From: Kineobactrum salinum
Lineage (GTDB): Bacteria; Pseudomonadota; Gammaproteobacteria; Pseudomonadales; Halieaceae
Length of the DNA stretch: 64,000 bases
Reading direction: 5' to 3'
Assembly: GCF_010669285.1 (NCBI RefSeq)
Contig: NZ_CP048711.1
Location: 1-64,000, forward strand
A model generated the notes under the pieces. The model was given only the letters and a program-made list of their open reading frames with translations, did no database searches and was not told where the DNA came from. This document shows positions 42,237 to 52,929 of this stretch, one piece after another; the first letter of the stretch is position 1; each line of letters opens with the position of its first letter. The position numbers and the translations under genes are program-made.

Positions 42237-45050
42237 TCAAATGATCTGTTGCAGAAAACCTGCGGTGAATTCCCGCCTGCGGGCGGAGACTGCCTCGGGC
42301 GAGACAATCTCGATTTTCTCGTCGGGAGTGATCTTGAACAGTGGCTGACCCTTGCTGATGATGACGCCGTCGGTATCCACCAGTACTTTATCGATGGTAC
42401 CCGCAAAGGGCGCGTAGACCTTGTTGAACATCTTCATTACCTCGACGATGTAGAGCGGATCGCCGGCCTCGAAGTGATCGCCCTCCTGCACATAGAGGTC
42501 ATGCTGCGGCGATTCGCGGCCGTAGAACATGCCACCACTCACCGCCAGAATTTCGTCTGATTTGGCCATTGGTGGCGGCGCCAGCACCTTCGCCATCCGG
42601 TTTTGCAGTTCACTGTCCAACAGGGCATCAGGAATGTGAATGCTGAGATCCTGATTCACGCTCAGATCATAAAATGCGGTCGTTTCGGCAATACTGGGCA
42701 ACACCGCCAGAATATCGAGGCCGGATTGATAACCTTTGTGGGCCGATCGTATCTGGGTCCAGGTCTCGTCGCTGACGCCTTCCGGTGCCTGGCTTGTCTG
42801 CAGCAGGTCGTTCAGCGCGATCCAGTCCGGTGCATCCAGCCGGTTATTCAGTTCGGCATAGAAATCCAGGGCCTGCTGCAGGATTTCGTGGTCGTGTCTC
42901 CAGATCATGCGGGACGCCGGTGCGCCGGGAATGTAATCCATATTGAGAAAGTGGTAGGTATCTGCCAGCAGTTCCACCGGATTTTCATTCCAGCACAGCT
43001 TGCCTTCGATCAGAGTGTAGCAGTCGCGATTGATACTGAGCCAACCGCTGAGCATATGGGCTTCATCCAGCAGGCGCTGCAAAGGTCGCAGCAGCAAAGT
43101 CTGCTTCAGTTCCAGGCTGTTCGCCAGGGCGCTGGCAGCCGCCTCGCCATGATCCGCGAGCTGGGCGCGACAGAGCGTTTTCCAGGCGTATTGCAAATCG
43201 ATATTGTTGGCCTGATCCTTCAGCGCCCCCACCGCGGTCAGGTAGGGGACAATGAAGCGGGTGGTGGGTCTGGCATTGATATTCTGGCCGATAAACCAGT
43301 TCACCAGGCCGTAGTGGAACTCCAGGTTGGTGGCCAGATCCTTGCCGCGCATGCGGGTGCGGCGAATGGTTTCGGCCATTTTTTCGTAGCTGTCCAGACG
43401 GCTGTCGCCGACGGTCAGCAACAGCGCAATATTGGAATCATACGCGCCGGCCAGGGTGTACTTCATGAACACATCGGTATCAGGATTGTGCAGACTGATG
43501 CCCTGGTCATCGCGGATCTCTCCCTGCAGCGCATCGCTCCAGAATTCGATCACGCCGCCGGCGCTGGGCTGCAGTGCCTGGTTGGTGGCGTTGAGACGTG
43601 CCTCGACCGCGTCATTGTGGCGCAACACCCGGGTCGGCCGCGGCAGCCGCGGGCCGTGAGCGGCCAGCAGGACCATGGCTTCCACCAACGATTCGACCAC
43701 GAAAAAATCATCTTCCTTGTCTGGATTGCTGAACTTGAGCGCGTAGCAGAGCTCCGTTACCCGGTGTTCAACCTGAATACGGGTATTCATCTCCATGAAG
43801 AAGTGTTTGTCGCGGTCGACGATGCATTCGAAGGTCGAAACCGAATCCAGCCCTACCGCGGCACCAAAACGCCCGGCCTCGTCCTCCATTTCCTCCAGTG
43901 TGACCAGGTCCTGACGCAGCACCGCGGCCTCGGTGGTCTGGCCTGCGGCCTCGGCCTGTTGGATCGCCGCCGCCAGCGATTCCACAGTCACCGATACTTC
44001 AAGCAGCTTTTGCTCGTGCATCTGCAGGGAGCAATCGCGGCCGCCCAAGGTTACGCACCAGTCGCCGTTGCCGATGACCTGGATCTCCTGGTGCCGGGTG
44101 GTTTCGATGTTCAGTTCCACCAGCACGTTCTTGTTGTCACCTGCGCCGGTGGTCTTGACCTCGTTGAGGATTTCCCGCACCAGTTCCGGCGTGCGTTCGG
44201 CCTGGCCGATACCGAGAATGCGCTGTCCCTTGCCACCGCCGCCGCTGATGGCCTTCAACCGCACCCGGTTCTCGGGATAGTCCGCCTGCATCCGCAGCAC
44301 GGCCTCGGTCAGGGTAGCGCACAGCTCGTCCACGGTGTAGAGATCGATCCCTTTGGCATAGGAGGCCGCCAGCACATCGTCGGCCTTGTCTTCCAGGCTG
44401 ATCGAAGGGTCCTCCAGCAATGCACGGTCTACAGCCAGATCGTGCTCCCGGCACAGGCCCTCAAGGGCAGCGAGATCGGGATATTTCTTCAGCAGCGTCA
44501 ACGCGGTCGCATTGTCGATGCCCGGGGTGACCGACACGCCCGCTTCCAGCGCGGTACGTTTGGCCTCGTCCTTCAGACCAGCATCATGTACGGTGCGGGA
44601 ACAGGGACCGATGAAGTTCAGACCGGCCCGCTCCATCGCGGCCACCATGCTCTCGTCTTCGGCCATGAAGCCGTAACCGGCAAATATCGCATTGTAGTCG
44701 TTGTCGCGCGCGATACTGATAATCTGGGCAATACGCTGTTCGCGTTCTTCCTTGTTGGCCCCACTGTAATCCGGCACCCGGTGTACCCGGTCCGGGTCCG
44801 TGAGTGAACGCAACTCCGGGGCCAGGGCGCTCTGGTAAACAATGGAGTCTTTCTCCGACAGCAGGATCCCGAAGTGGGTGATCCCCATCTCGGTGAACAC
44901 ATCCATCGCTTCTTTGCGGATGGGACCGCGGCAGATGATCAGCGGCCGCAACCCGGTGCAATCGAATTGGGTGACCCAGGTCGAGTGACGTCGTCCGAGA
45001 CGACGGTCGCGGTGAATCAGGGGATTATTCAGGTAATGTTCGTTCGACAC
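42237..45050 (-). CDS. Acyl-/propionyl-CoA carboxylase biotin-carboxylase subunit with biotinyl domain
   Basis: A 937-residue protein, larger than usual PccA (about 660-700). A Rossmann-like N-domain (GLRPLIICRGPIRKEAMDVF) and ATP-grasp biotin carboxylase core (GGGGKGQRILGIGQAE; FFMEMNTRIQVEHRVTELCY) are followed by an extra region of some 300 residues. The biotinyl domain has EVMKMFNKVYAPFAG, the lysine being the biotin site. It carboxylates biotin for the subunit encoded upstream; with mutase and epimerase downstream, propionyl-CoA is the likely substrate. An N-terminal stretch (MSNEHYLNNPLIHRDRRLGR) precedes the core. Confidence 0.88.
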   Translation of the reverse strand: MSNEHYLNNPLIHRDRRLGRRHSTWVTQFDCTGLRPLIICRGPIRKEAMDVFTEMGITHFGILLSEKDSIVYQSALAPELRSLTDPDRVHRVPDYSGANKEEREQRIAQIISIARDNDYNAIFAGYGFMAEDESMVAAMERAGLNFIGPCSRTVHDAGLKDEAKRTALEAGVSVTPGIDNATALTLLKKYPDLAALEGLCREHDLAVDRALLEDPSISLEDKADDVLAASYAKGIDLYTVDELCATLTEAVLRMQADYPENRVRLKAISGGGGKGQRILGIGQAERTPELVREILNEVKTTGAGDNKNVLVELNIETTRHQEIQVIGNGDWCVTLGGRDCSLQMHEQKLLEVSVTVESLAAAIQQAEAAGQTTEAAVLRQDLVTLEEMEDEAGRFGAAVGLDSVSTFECIVDRDKHFFMEMNTRIQVEHRVTELCYALKFSNPDKEDDFFVVESLVEAMVLLAAHGPRLPRPTRVLRHNDAVEARLNATNQALQPSAGGVIEFWSDALQGEIRDDQGISLHNPDTDVFMKYTLAGAYDSNIALLLTVGDSRLDSYEKMAETIRRTRMRGKDLATNLEFHYGLVNWFIGQNINARPTTRFIVPYLTAVGALKDQANNIDLQYAWKTLCRAQLADHGEAAASALANSLELKQTLLLRPLQRLLDEAHMLSGWLSINRDCYTLIEGKLCWNENPVELLADTYHFLNMDYIPGAPASRMIWRHDHEILQQALDFYAELNNRLDAPDWIALNDLLQTSQAPEGVSDETWTQIRSAHKGYQSGLDILAVLPSIAETTAFYDLSVNQDLSIHIPDALLDSELQNRMAKVLAPPPMAKSDEILAVSGGMFYGRESPQHDLYVQEGDHFEAGDPLYIVEVMKMFNKVYAPFAGTIDKVLVDTDGVIISKGQPLFKITPDEKIEIVSPEAVSARRREFTAGFLQQII

Positions 45051-45089
45051 GTATTATTTCCTCGGTCTTACAGGCGGGGCGGGCGAGGC

Positions 45090-46819
45090 CTAGTGGAACT
45101 CGCGCTGCACAGATGCAAGTGGTTCCGGCGTGTAGTGACGCAGGCAGAAACTCATGTGGTCAGCCAGTACCTGACGCAGGTCGGAAGGCATGACGATCTG
45201 GGAAATCGAGCCGAGGCTGAGCGCCTCATTCGGATTCATCAGCTCCTGCTCGTAGCGCTGGGCCAGCAGCTGCTCCTCGGCCTTGGCCCAGGCCTCCACC
45301 AGTTGCCGCGCCATTTTCGCGGCCTCTTCCCCGGACAGGCCGGCACTCTCCTGGGCCCGGGTCTCGGCGGCGATCCTGTCGGGAATGGCGGAACGGATCT
45401 TGCGCAACTCATCCTTGTAGACGTATTCCACCCCTGCCGGGCCCATCACCGCCACCCGGGTAGTGGGCAGCGCTATCACGAAGTCCGCGCCGGTGGGTAA
45501 TTGTTGTAGGAGGCGTAGGCGCCGCCGAAGGCATTGCGCACCAGGACAAGGAAACGCGGGGTACGCAGGTCGACGATGGCATCAAGCATCGCGCGGCCCG
45601 CCTGCACGATACCGCCCGCCTCCTGCTCCCGTCCGGGCAGGAAACCGGTGGTGTCCTCGAGAAAGATGACCGGGATATTGTAGAGATTGCAAAAACGGAT
45701 GAAACGGGCGTTCTTGTAGGCTGCCGCAATGTCAACCTGACCGGATGCCACCGCGGAGTTGTTGGCGACAAAGCCAATCACATTGCCCCCCATGCGTCCC
45801 AGCGCGGTGATCGTATTGCGGGCCCGCTCTGCCTGCAATTCCAGGAAATCACCGTGGTCACACAGCTGCTGGATCAAAATACTGATATCGATCGGGGTGT
45901 TGTAGCCGGTGGTGGAATTGAACGCTTTCTTCAACAGGATATCGATGTCCCAGGTCTTGCGGCTAACCGGATCGGAGGACGCCTGGTAGGGAGGCCCGCT
46001 GTAGTTATTGCCAGGGAGGTAGTTCAGCAGCGCCCTCACCTTGCGCAGTGCCGCCACTTCATCCGGCACCACGAAATCGGTGACCCCGCTCTGGCTGTGC
46101 ACACCCGGCCCACCCAGCTCATCAGGGGTGACGTCCTCACCCAGCACCGACTTCACCACGCCCGGACCGGTAAGCCCAAAGAATGTGTCGTTGGGCTGGA
46201 TCAGGAAACTGCCCTGCCGCGGCAGATAGGAACCGCCGCCCGCATTGAAGCCGAACATGCACATGATGCTGGGTACCATGCCGCTGATCTTGCGCAGCGC
46301 GGTGAAGGCATCGGCGTAGCCTTCCAGTCCGCCCACACCGGCCGGAATATAGGCGCCAGCCGAGTCGTTCAGGCCTACCACAGGAATTCCGCGTTTGCCG
46401 GCCAGCTCAAACAGGCGGGCCAGCTTCTTGCCGTTGGTCGCGTCCATGGAGCCGGCTCGGACAGTGAAATCGTGACCGTAAATCGCCACATCGCGTCCGC
46501 CGATCCTGATCAGCGCGGTCACCAGGGACGCGCCGTCGAGGTTGGGCCCCCAGTTCTGATACAACACCACGGGCGGCTCGTCGGCGAGGTAGTCGATCCG
46601 CTCCCAGATTGTCATCCGGTTTTTCTGGTGTTGGCGCTGGGTGCTCTTTACCCCTCCCGCCGACATTGGCCGCTGCTGCAGCTCCCAGCCGGCCTTGAGC
46701 GCCTTTTCATACAGCCCCGGCTCTGAAGCCACCTGCCCCGGCACCTTGAACTCTCGCTCATCCTGTCGGGCAAAGGGATTGTCGAGAGAGGCAATCAAGT
46801 CAGTATTGTCGTTGGTCAT
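45090..46819 (-). CDS. Acyl-/propionyl-CoA carboxylase carboxyltransferase subunit (frame interrupted)
   Basis: Transfers CO2 from biotin to the acyl-CoA. The crotonase-like carboxyltransferase halves show [40 protein letters not shown] and, near the C-terminus, [17 protein letters not shown]. The frame breaks at the G3 run 45495-45497; one added base continues [20 protein letters not shown] into the 129-codon downstream frame, giving 576 residues. First gene of the minus-strand operon. About 300 bases upstream to thrH (46820-47124) contain no gene or clear repeat, so a promoter probably lies there. Confidence 0.9.
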
Positions 46820-47124
46820 GGTTTCCTCGTCCGTGCTGGTGCCTCGCAGGCTCGACTTCGAGGCCGCAAATGCCTCTACCTGTTAGTGGTCGAGGTTCCC
46901 GGGGGTGAATGCGAAGGCGGTCGGGTTCAAGGCGCTATGCCCGCCCTGATTCGGCGGCCAACATTAATTCCAACACTCGCCAATGTCAATTTGCACGGGT
47001 ACACGAAGCACCACGCCTGTTGTATCCGCCCGGACATCGGCACAAGAATCCGCAGGCACGCGCTGCGACGATGACGCAGATATTCGGTGTCAACATCCGA
47101 TCTGCATGAGCAGCGAAAGCGCGC

Positions 47125-47742
47125 TCAGAGCGCCAGTGAACGTTCGCTGGCTGCCAGGAAGGCGCTCTTCAATGTAGGGAAGTCGTGCAATGCCTGAAAC
47201 TGGGGAAACTCGTCGATCACATTTTGCGGCGCATGAAACAGCAGCCCGACGTCGGCTTCCGCCAGCATGCTGGTATCATTGTAGGAATCGCCGGCGGCAA
47301 TAATACGGTAGTTGAGACTGTGCAGGGCCTGTACCGAGCTGCGCTTGGGATCTTTTTGGCGCAGTTTGTAATCCACCACCCTGCCCTGTTCATCCACGAC
47401 CAGGCGGTGACAAAGCAAGGTGGGCCAGCCCAGCTGCCGCATCAGCGGTGCGGAAAATTCATAGAAGGTATCGGACAGGATGATGACCTGGAAGCGGTGC
47501 CGCAGCCAGTCGAGAAAGTCGGCGGCACCCGGCAATGGTTCCAGCGTCGCAATCACTGCCTGAATATCGTCGATCTTCAGGTTGTGCTGGTCGAGCAGCG
47601 CCAGCCGCTGCCGCATCAGCACATCGTAGTCGGGAATGTCCCGGGTGGTGGCGCGCAATTCGGCGATGCCGGTGCGCTCCGCGAATGCAATCCAGATTTC
47701 CGGTACCAAAACGCCTTCGAGATCCAGGCAAGCCAATTCCAC
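47125..47742 (-). CDS. thrH: Phosphoserine phosphatase/homoserine phosphotransferase ThrH
   Basis: The 205-residue HAD-superfamily enzyme is as in Pseudomonas ThrH. The nucleophile motif is MELACLDLEGVLVPE (D in DLEG), motif II is VIILSDTFYEF and motif IV AAGDSYNDTSMLAEADVG. It can act in serine synthesis and transfer phosphate from phosphoserine to homoserine. Note DxE instead of DxD in motif I, which is normal for ThrH. Confidence 0.92.
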   Translation of the reverse strand: MELACLDLEGVLVPEIWIAFAERTGIAELRATTRDIPDYDVLMRQRLALLDQHNLKIDDIQAVIATLEPLPGAADFLDWLRHRFQVIILSDTFYEFSAPLMRQLGWPTLLCHRLVVDEQGRVVDYKLRQKDPKRSSVQALHSLNYRIIAAGDSYNDTSMLAEADVGLLFHAPQNVIDEFPQFQALHDFPTLKSAFLAASERSLAL

Positions 47743-47923
47743 GTGTGCAGTCCCCTAGGTCAGAAAGCGCCACAATCTAATCGAGCTGGCGCCGTGCTAC
47801 AAGTGCAACGAGTGTAAATTCATTGCGGTCCCATATTTTCGTAGAGTATTTGATCATGATTGCCGAAATGTCAGGCTTTAGATCGGCACTTCGATCGCCG
47901 AGCCATCACCCGGGGTGAGGACG

Positions 47924-48027
47924 CTACTGCCGGAGAGTACTTTCGAGACCGTATGCGACATGGATGTCGCATCCGAGCCCCCAGGGATGGGTTTACGGCG
48001 TGTCTCGAAAGTACTCTCCGGCAGTAG
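47924..48027. repeat. Palindromic element E2: same 52-base core, different perfect 26-bp stem
   Basis: Arms 47924-47949 and 48002-48027 are perfectly complementary over 26 bp (starting CTACTGCCGGAGAGTACTTT). The core 47950-48001 is 47/52 identical to E1 at 29233-29284. Left of the arm, 47887-47916 (ACTTCGATCGCCGAGCCATC...) matches the inverted right flank of E1 in about 28 of 30 bases. It occupies the gap 47743-48096 upstream of thrH and downstream of cysB. Confidence 0.85.
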
Positions 48028-48096
48028 TGGCCGGATTAAGGACACCCATCCCCTAAATAAGGGTCACTGCGTCCATAGGCAGCAGTGGCACAACTA

Positions 48097-49160
<1,064 letters not shown>

Positions 49161-49182
49161 TCAATGGAATAACGCCTGAACC

Positions 49183-50091
49183 TCAGCTCGGCCGGGTATT
49201 GGCGATACCATGCGGGACATGGCCGGTGGCAATATGGGGGCTGGCCAGCTGGCAATGGGTTTCCTGGTCGTCAAAAAACACATCGGCCTGGTAGGCACGC
49301 AGGAATTCGGTCTTGTTCAGGCCGCCCAGGAAAATGGATTCGTCGATACGGATATTCCAGGCCCGCAGGGTGCGAATGACCCGTTCGTGCGCAGGCGCTG
49401 AGCGGGCCGTGACCAGCGCGGTGCGGATGGGCGCCTCGCTGGCGGGAAACGCCTGTTGCAGGCGATGCAGGGCCGCAAGGAAGGGCTTGAAGGGACCGCC
49501 GCTGAGCGGCGTCCTGGCGGCCGCCTGTTCGCTGGCCGAAAACGCTTCCAGTCCCTCACTCTTGAAGACCCGTTCCGCTTCGTCCGAGAACACCACGGCG
49601 TCGCCATCAAAGGCGAACCGCAGCTGCTCGGAGTCATTGTTGCCGCCCTTGTTCGATACCAGCGTCGCGGCGGCGACCCCGCAATCCAGCGCATAGCGCA
49701 CGTCCTCCGCTTCATTGGAGAGAAACAGCTGGCAACCAAAGGCATTGATGTAGCGCCAGGGAGATTCTCCGCCACAGAAGGCGGCTCGCGTGATCGGCAG
49801 GCCGTAGTGCTGGATGGAGGTGAACACGCGCAGGCCTGTATCGGCACTGTTGCGGGACAGCAGCACCACTTCTACCTGGGCTTCGTCTCCCAGCAGGGAA
49901 TTCAGGCGAAGCATCTTCTGCACCAACGGGAATGCCTCGCCGGGCTCCAGCGGTTCCTCCTCGTGAGCAATCTGGTATTCGGAGTACGCCTGCAGTCCCT
50001 GGTCCTGATACACCGCATGGCTTTCGCCCAGGTCAAACAGCGCCCGGGAGGAAATGGCAATTACCAGTTTGTTGGGGTCCGTGGCAGTCAT
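49183..50091 (-). CDS. Cytosolic 5'-nucleotidase, NT5C1-like family
   Basis: The 302-residue protein has KLVIAISSRALFDLGESHAV at the N-terminus (nucleophile region AISSRALFDL), VEVVLLSRNSADTGLRVF, ITRAAFCGGESPWRYINAF and DVFFDDQETHC, features of the bacterial relatives of eukaryotic cytosolic 5'-nucleotidase 1. It would hydrolyse nucleoside monophosphates. Start MTATDP at 50091 was preferred to the upstream frame start. Confidence 0.82.
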   Translation of the reverse strand: MTATDPNKLVIAISSRALFDLGESHAVYQDQGLQAYSEYQIAHEEEPLEPGEAFPLVQKMLRLNSLLGDEAQVEVVLLSRNSADTGLRVFTSIQHYGLPITRAAFCGGESPWRYINAFGCQLFLSNEAEDVRYALDCGVAAATLVSNKGGNNDSEQLRFAFDGDAVVFSDEAERVFKSEGLEAFSASEQAAARTPLSGGPFKPFLAALHRLQQAFPASEAPIRTALVTARSAPAHERVIRTLRAWNIRIDESIFLGGLNKTEFLRAYQADVFFDDQETHCQLASPHIATGHVPHGIANTRPS

Positions 50092-50157
50092 CGTACAAGC
50101 ATAACCTTGCCGGCACAGGCACGCCAGCGGCAACCGGGATATCTCATTGCCGGTGGT

Positions 50158-51482
50158 TTACCGGGTCTGAAAATAGTCCCGGCTTATCCTGAACACCAGC
50201 GGGCCCAGCAACAGCAACGCAATCAGGTTGGGCACCGCCATGAAGGCATTCAGTGTATCTGCTATCAACCACACCAGTTCCAGTTCGATGACTGTACCGA
50301 CGGGAATCACCAGCACCCACAGCAGGCGGTACGGGAAGCTGGCCCGCACTCCCAGCAGGAAGACAACGCAACGTTCACCGTAATAGGACCAGCCGATCAT
50401 CGTGGTGAACGCGAACAGGCAAAGGCCGAGGCTGACCACATACTCCCCCCGGGCATACCGGTGCCAAAGGCCATTGACGTGAGGCTGGCACCGCTGACTC
50501 CGCTGGGCAATACATCCATGATCACAATGACGATACCGGTGATGCTGCACACCACCAGGGTGTCGATGAAAGTGCCCAGCATCGCGATCATGCCCTGCTG
50601 TACAGGCTGATTGGTACGGGCTGCGGCATGAGCGATGGGCGCGCTGCCCAGTCCGGCTTCGTTGGAAAAAATGCCCCGGGCCACACCAAAACGCAGCGCT
50701 GCCCAGATGGTGGCACCGGCGAAACCGCCGACGGCGGCTGAGCCGGTGAAGGCGGCTTCGACAATCGTCACCACCGCGGCGGGTACCTGGCTGATATGCG
50801 TGAGAATCACGTACACGCCCATCAGCATATAACCCAGAGCCATGAACGGCACCAGCCAGCTGGCAACCCGGGCGATACGGCGCACACCGCCCAGGATCAC
50901 CGCAGCGACCAGCACCATCAAAACCAGGCCGGTGGCCAGCGGCGGCACCGCAAAGGAATCCCGCAACACCTGGGCCACAGAATTGGACTGTACCGTGTTG
51001 GCAATGCCGAAGCCGGCCAGACTGCCGAAGATGGCAAAGGCCCAGGCGAGCCAGTGCCAGCGCCGGTGCAGGCCGTTGCGTATGTAGTACATCGGGCCGC
51101 CACTGTAGTTGCCGGCAGCGTCCTGTTCGCGGAACTGCACGGCACAGACTGCCTCGGCGTATTTGGTGGCCATCCCTACCAGCGCTGTTATCCACATCCA
51201 GAACAGCGCGCCCGGCCCGCCCAGCGCCAGCGCGGTGGCAACGCCGGCGATATTACCGGTACCTATCGTGGCCGACAGCGAGGTCATCAGCGCGCTGAAG
51301 GGCGATATATCCCCCTGCCCCTGTCCTGTGCGGCCGCCCAGCAACAGACCAAAGGCGCGGGGAATATTGCGCAGCGTCAAAAACCGCAGCCCAATACTGA
51401 GGTAGAGACCGGTGCCCAGCAGCAGCACCAACATTACCGGGCCCCAGGCCCAGGCATTCACTGCGGTAATATAGGCCGTCAT
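50158..51482 (-). CDS. Amino acid:cation symporter, AGCS family (frame interrupted)
   Basis: A Na+- or H+-coupled alanine/glycine-type carrier of about 441 residues after repair. Signatures include GDISPFSALMTSLSATIGTG, GPGALFWMWITALVGMATKY and FSNEAGLGSAPIAHAAART. The last four membrane segments (YVVSLGLCLFAFTTMIGWSY; AVPNLIALLLLGPLVFRISR) are in another frame after the C6 run at 50445-50450; one further base restores GMPGGEYVVS. It overlaps the desulfhydrase start by four bases, so the two genes are coupled. Confidence 0.92.
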
Positions 51483-52489
51483 TGCCCCTGCTCCCCGAAG
51501 TCGAAACCCTGCCCCTGCGGAAAAACGCCGAACACACCGCCGGTGTGCAGAAAGATGATATCGCCACAGTCGTCGAAGCGTCCGGCGGCCAGTTCCCGAG
51601 TCATGCCGAGAAACGCCTTGCCGGTATACACCGGATCCAGCAACAGGCCCTCCAGCGCAGCAAGTTCCGCTATCAGCGCAAACACCTCGGGGCCGGCGAC
51701 GCCATAGCCAGCGCCGGCATGGCCGTCCAGCACCCGCGGCGCGGGGTGCACTGCGGGCAACCCCGGAAAGCGCGCCTGCCAGTCCGCGGCATCGGCGGCC
51801 ACCTTGTCCAGAAAGTACTGCTCATCGTCACAGACATTGACCCCCCACACCGTCAGCGGCAACCCCCGCAGTTCGACACCCAGGGTCAGCCCTGCCTGTG
51901 TACCGCCCGAGCCGCTGGCCGTGATCAGGTGGGCGCGGTCAATGCCCGCCTCCTGCAGGTCGGACTCCAATTCCTCGCAGGCGGCGATATAACCCCAGGC
52001 GCCGAGGCCGTCGCTGCCCCCGGTCGGGATAGCCAGCGCCTTGCGCCCCGTTGCCTGGTAATGGGCCTGCCAGTCTGCGAACAGCTGCGGTAATTGCTCG
52101 ATGTACTGGTGCTTGGGGTAGCAGCTGATCCTGGCTCCGGCCAGCTGGTCGAGCAGGTAATTGCCCTCGCCCTGCTGCGGGCGCTCTCCACGCAGCAGCA
52201 AGTGGACCCCGAGGCCCAGCTGGGCCCCGGCAAAAGCCGTGGCGCGGCAATGGTTGCTCTGCAGCCCGCCGCAGGTGATCAGCGTATCGTAGCCATGGTC
52301 GATGGCGTGGGCGGCTATGAATTCGAGCTTGCGGACCTTGTTGCCGCTGAGCAGGCAACCGGTGAGGTCGTCGCGCTTGACCCACAGCCGATGACCTCGT
52401 CCCCAGCGTTCACTGGCACGTGCCAGATACTGCAGTGGCGTCGGTCGGCGGGCCAGTTCGACCCGCCGTGGCAGCCTCAGGTCCGTCAT
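51479..52489 (-). CDS. dcyD: D-cysteine desulfhydrase / ACC-deaminase-family PLP enzyme
   Basis: A 336-residue fold-type II PLP enzyme. The cofactor lysine is in DDLTGCLLSGNKVRKLEF; the phosphate-binding loop is ASGSGGTQAGLTLG. The family splits D-cysteine into pyruvate, H2S and ammonia, and some members act on ACC. It lies two bases after yajC and overlaps an amino acid symporter gene, so the pair may import and break down a sulfur or D-amino acid. Substrate choice is inference. Confidence 0.82.
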   Translation of the reverse strand: MTDLRLPRRVELARRPTPLQYLARASERWGRGHRLWVKRDDLTGCLLSGNKVRKLEFIAAHAIDHGYDTLITCGGLQSNHCRATAFAGAQLGLGVHLLLRGERPQQGEGNYLLDQLAGARISCYPKHQYIEQLPQLFADWQAHYQATGRKALAIPTGGSDGLGAWGYIAACEELESDLQEAGIDRAHLITASGSGGTQAGLTLGVELRGLPLTVWGVNVCDDEQYFLDKVAADAADWQARFPGLPAVHPAPRVLDGHAGAGYGVAGPEVFALIAELAALEGLLLDPVYTGKAFLGMTRELAAGRFDDCGDIIFLHTGGVFGVFPQGQGFDFGEQGQ

Positions 52490-52491
52490 GC

Positions 52492-52827
52492 TCAGGCGAT
52501 GGACTTGAGGGTTCCCTTGGGCAGGATCGCGTGAACGTGCACGCGCTGGAATTTCATGTCCACATTATTGGCGACGTTGAGCACCATGTAATTATCGTCC
52601 AGTGAAGTCACCCGTCCGAGAATACCGGAACTGGTGACAACTTCATCGCCCTTGCTGAGCGCACCGACCATCTTTGCGTGCTCCTTCTGGCGCTTGCGCT
52701 GGGGCCGGATGGCGATGAAATAGAACAGCGCAAACAGGCCTACAAGAAACACTATCTGGAATATTTCCCCGCCCGGGGCGGCGGGCGCTTCCGCCTGTGC
52801 GTGGGCGCTGGCGATGAACAAGCTCAT
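52492..52827 (-). CDS. yajC: Preprotein translocase accessory protein YajC
   Basis: The 111-residue protein has one membrane segment (IFQIVFLVGLFALFYFIAIR) and the hallmark RPQRKRQKEHAKMVGALSKG, then a small beta domain (VVTSSGILGRVTSLDDNYMV). YajC accompanies SecDF. Here it is not next to secD or tgt as usual but two bases before dcyD, so its genomic setting is atypical. Confidence 0.92.
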   Translation of the reverse strand: MSLFIASAHAQAEAPAAPGGEIFQIVFLVGLFALFYFIAIRPQRKRQKEHAKMVGALSKGDEVVTSSGILGRVTSLDDNYMVLNVANNVDMKFQRVHVHAILPKGTLKSIA

Positions 52828-52929
52828 GCTGGATTCCTTGTCTGTAACAGGGTTTTGAAGGGCATTCTAAACAGGTGGCACTGCCGCTAAATGTACAGCG
52901 ATTGGCAGAGCCCTGCAATCGGGTGACGT

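Noticed and set aside
42603-44807. 734-codon plus-strand frame opposite the biotin carboxylase gene
   Set aside because: Antisense shadow of a GC-rich gene. The minus-strand product has clear ATP-grasp and biotinyl motifs, whereas this one has none.
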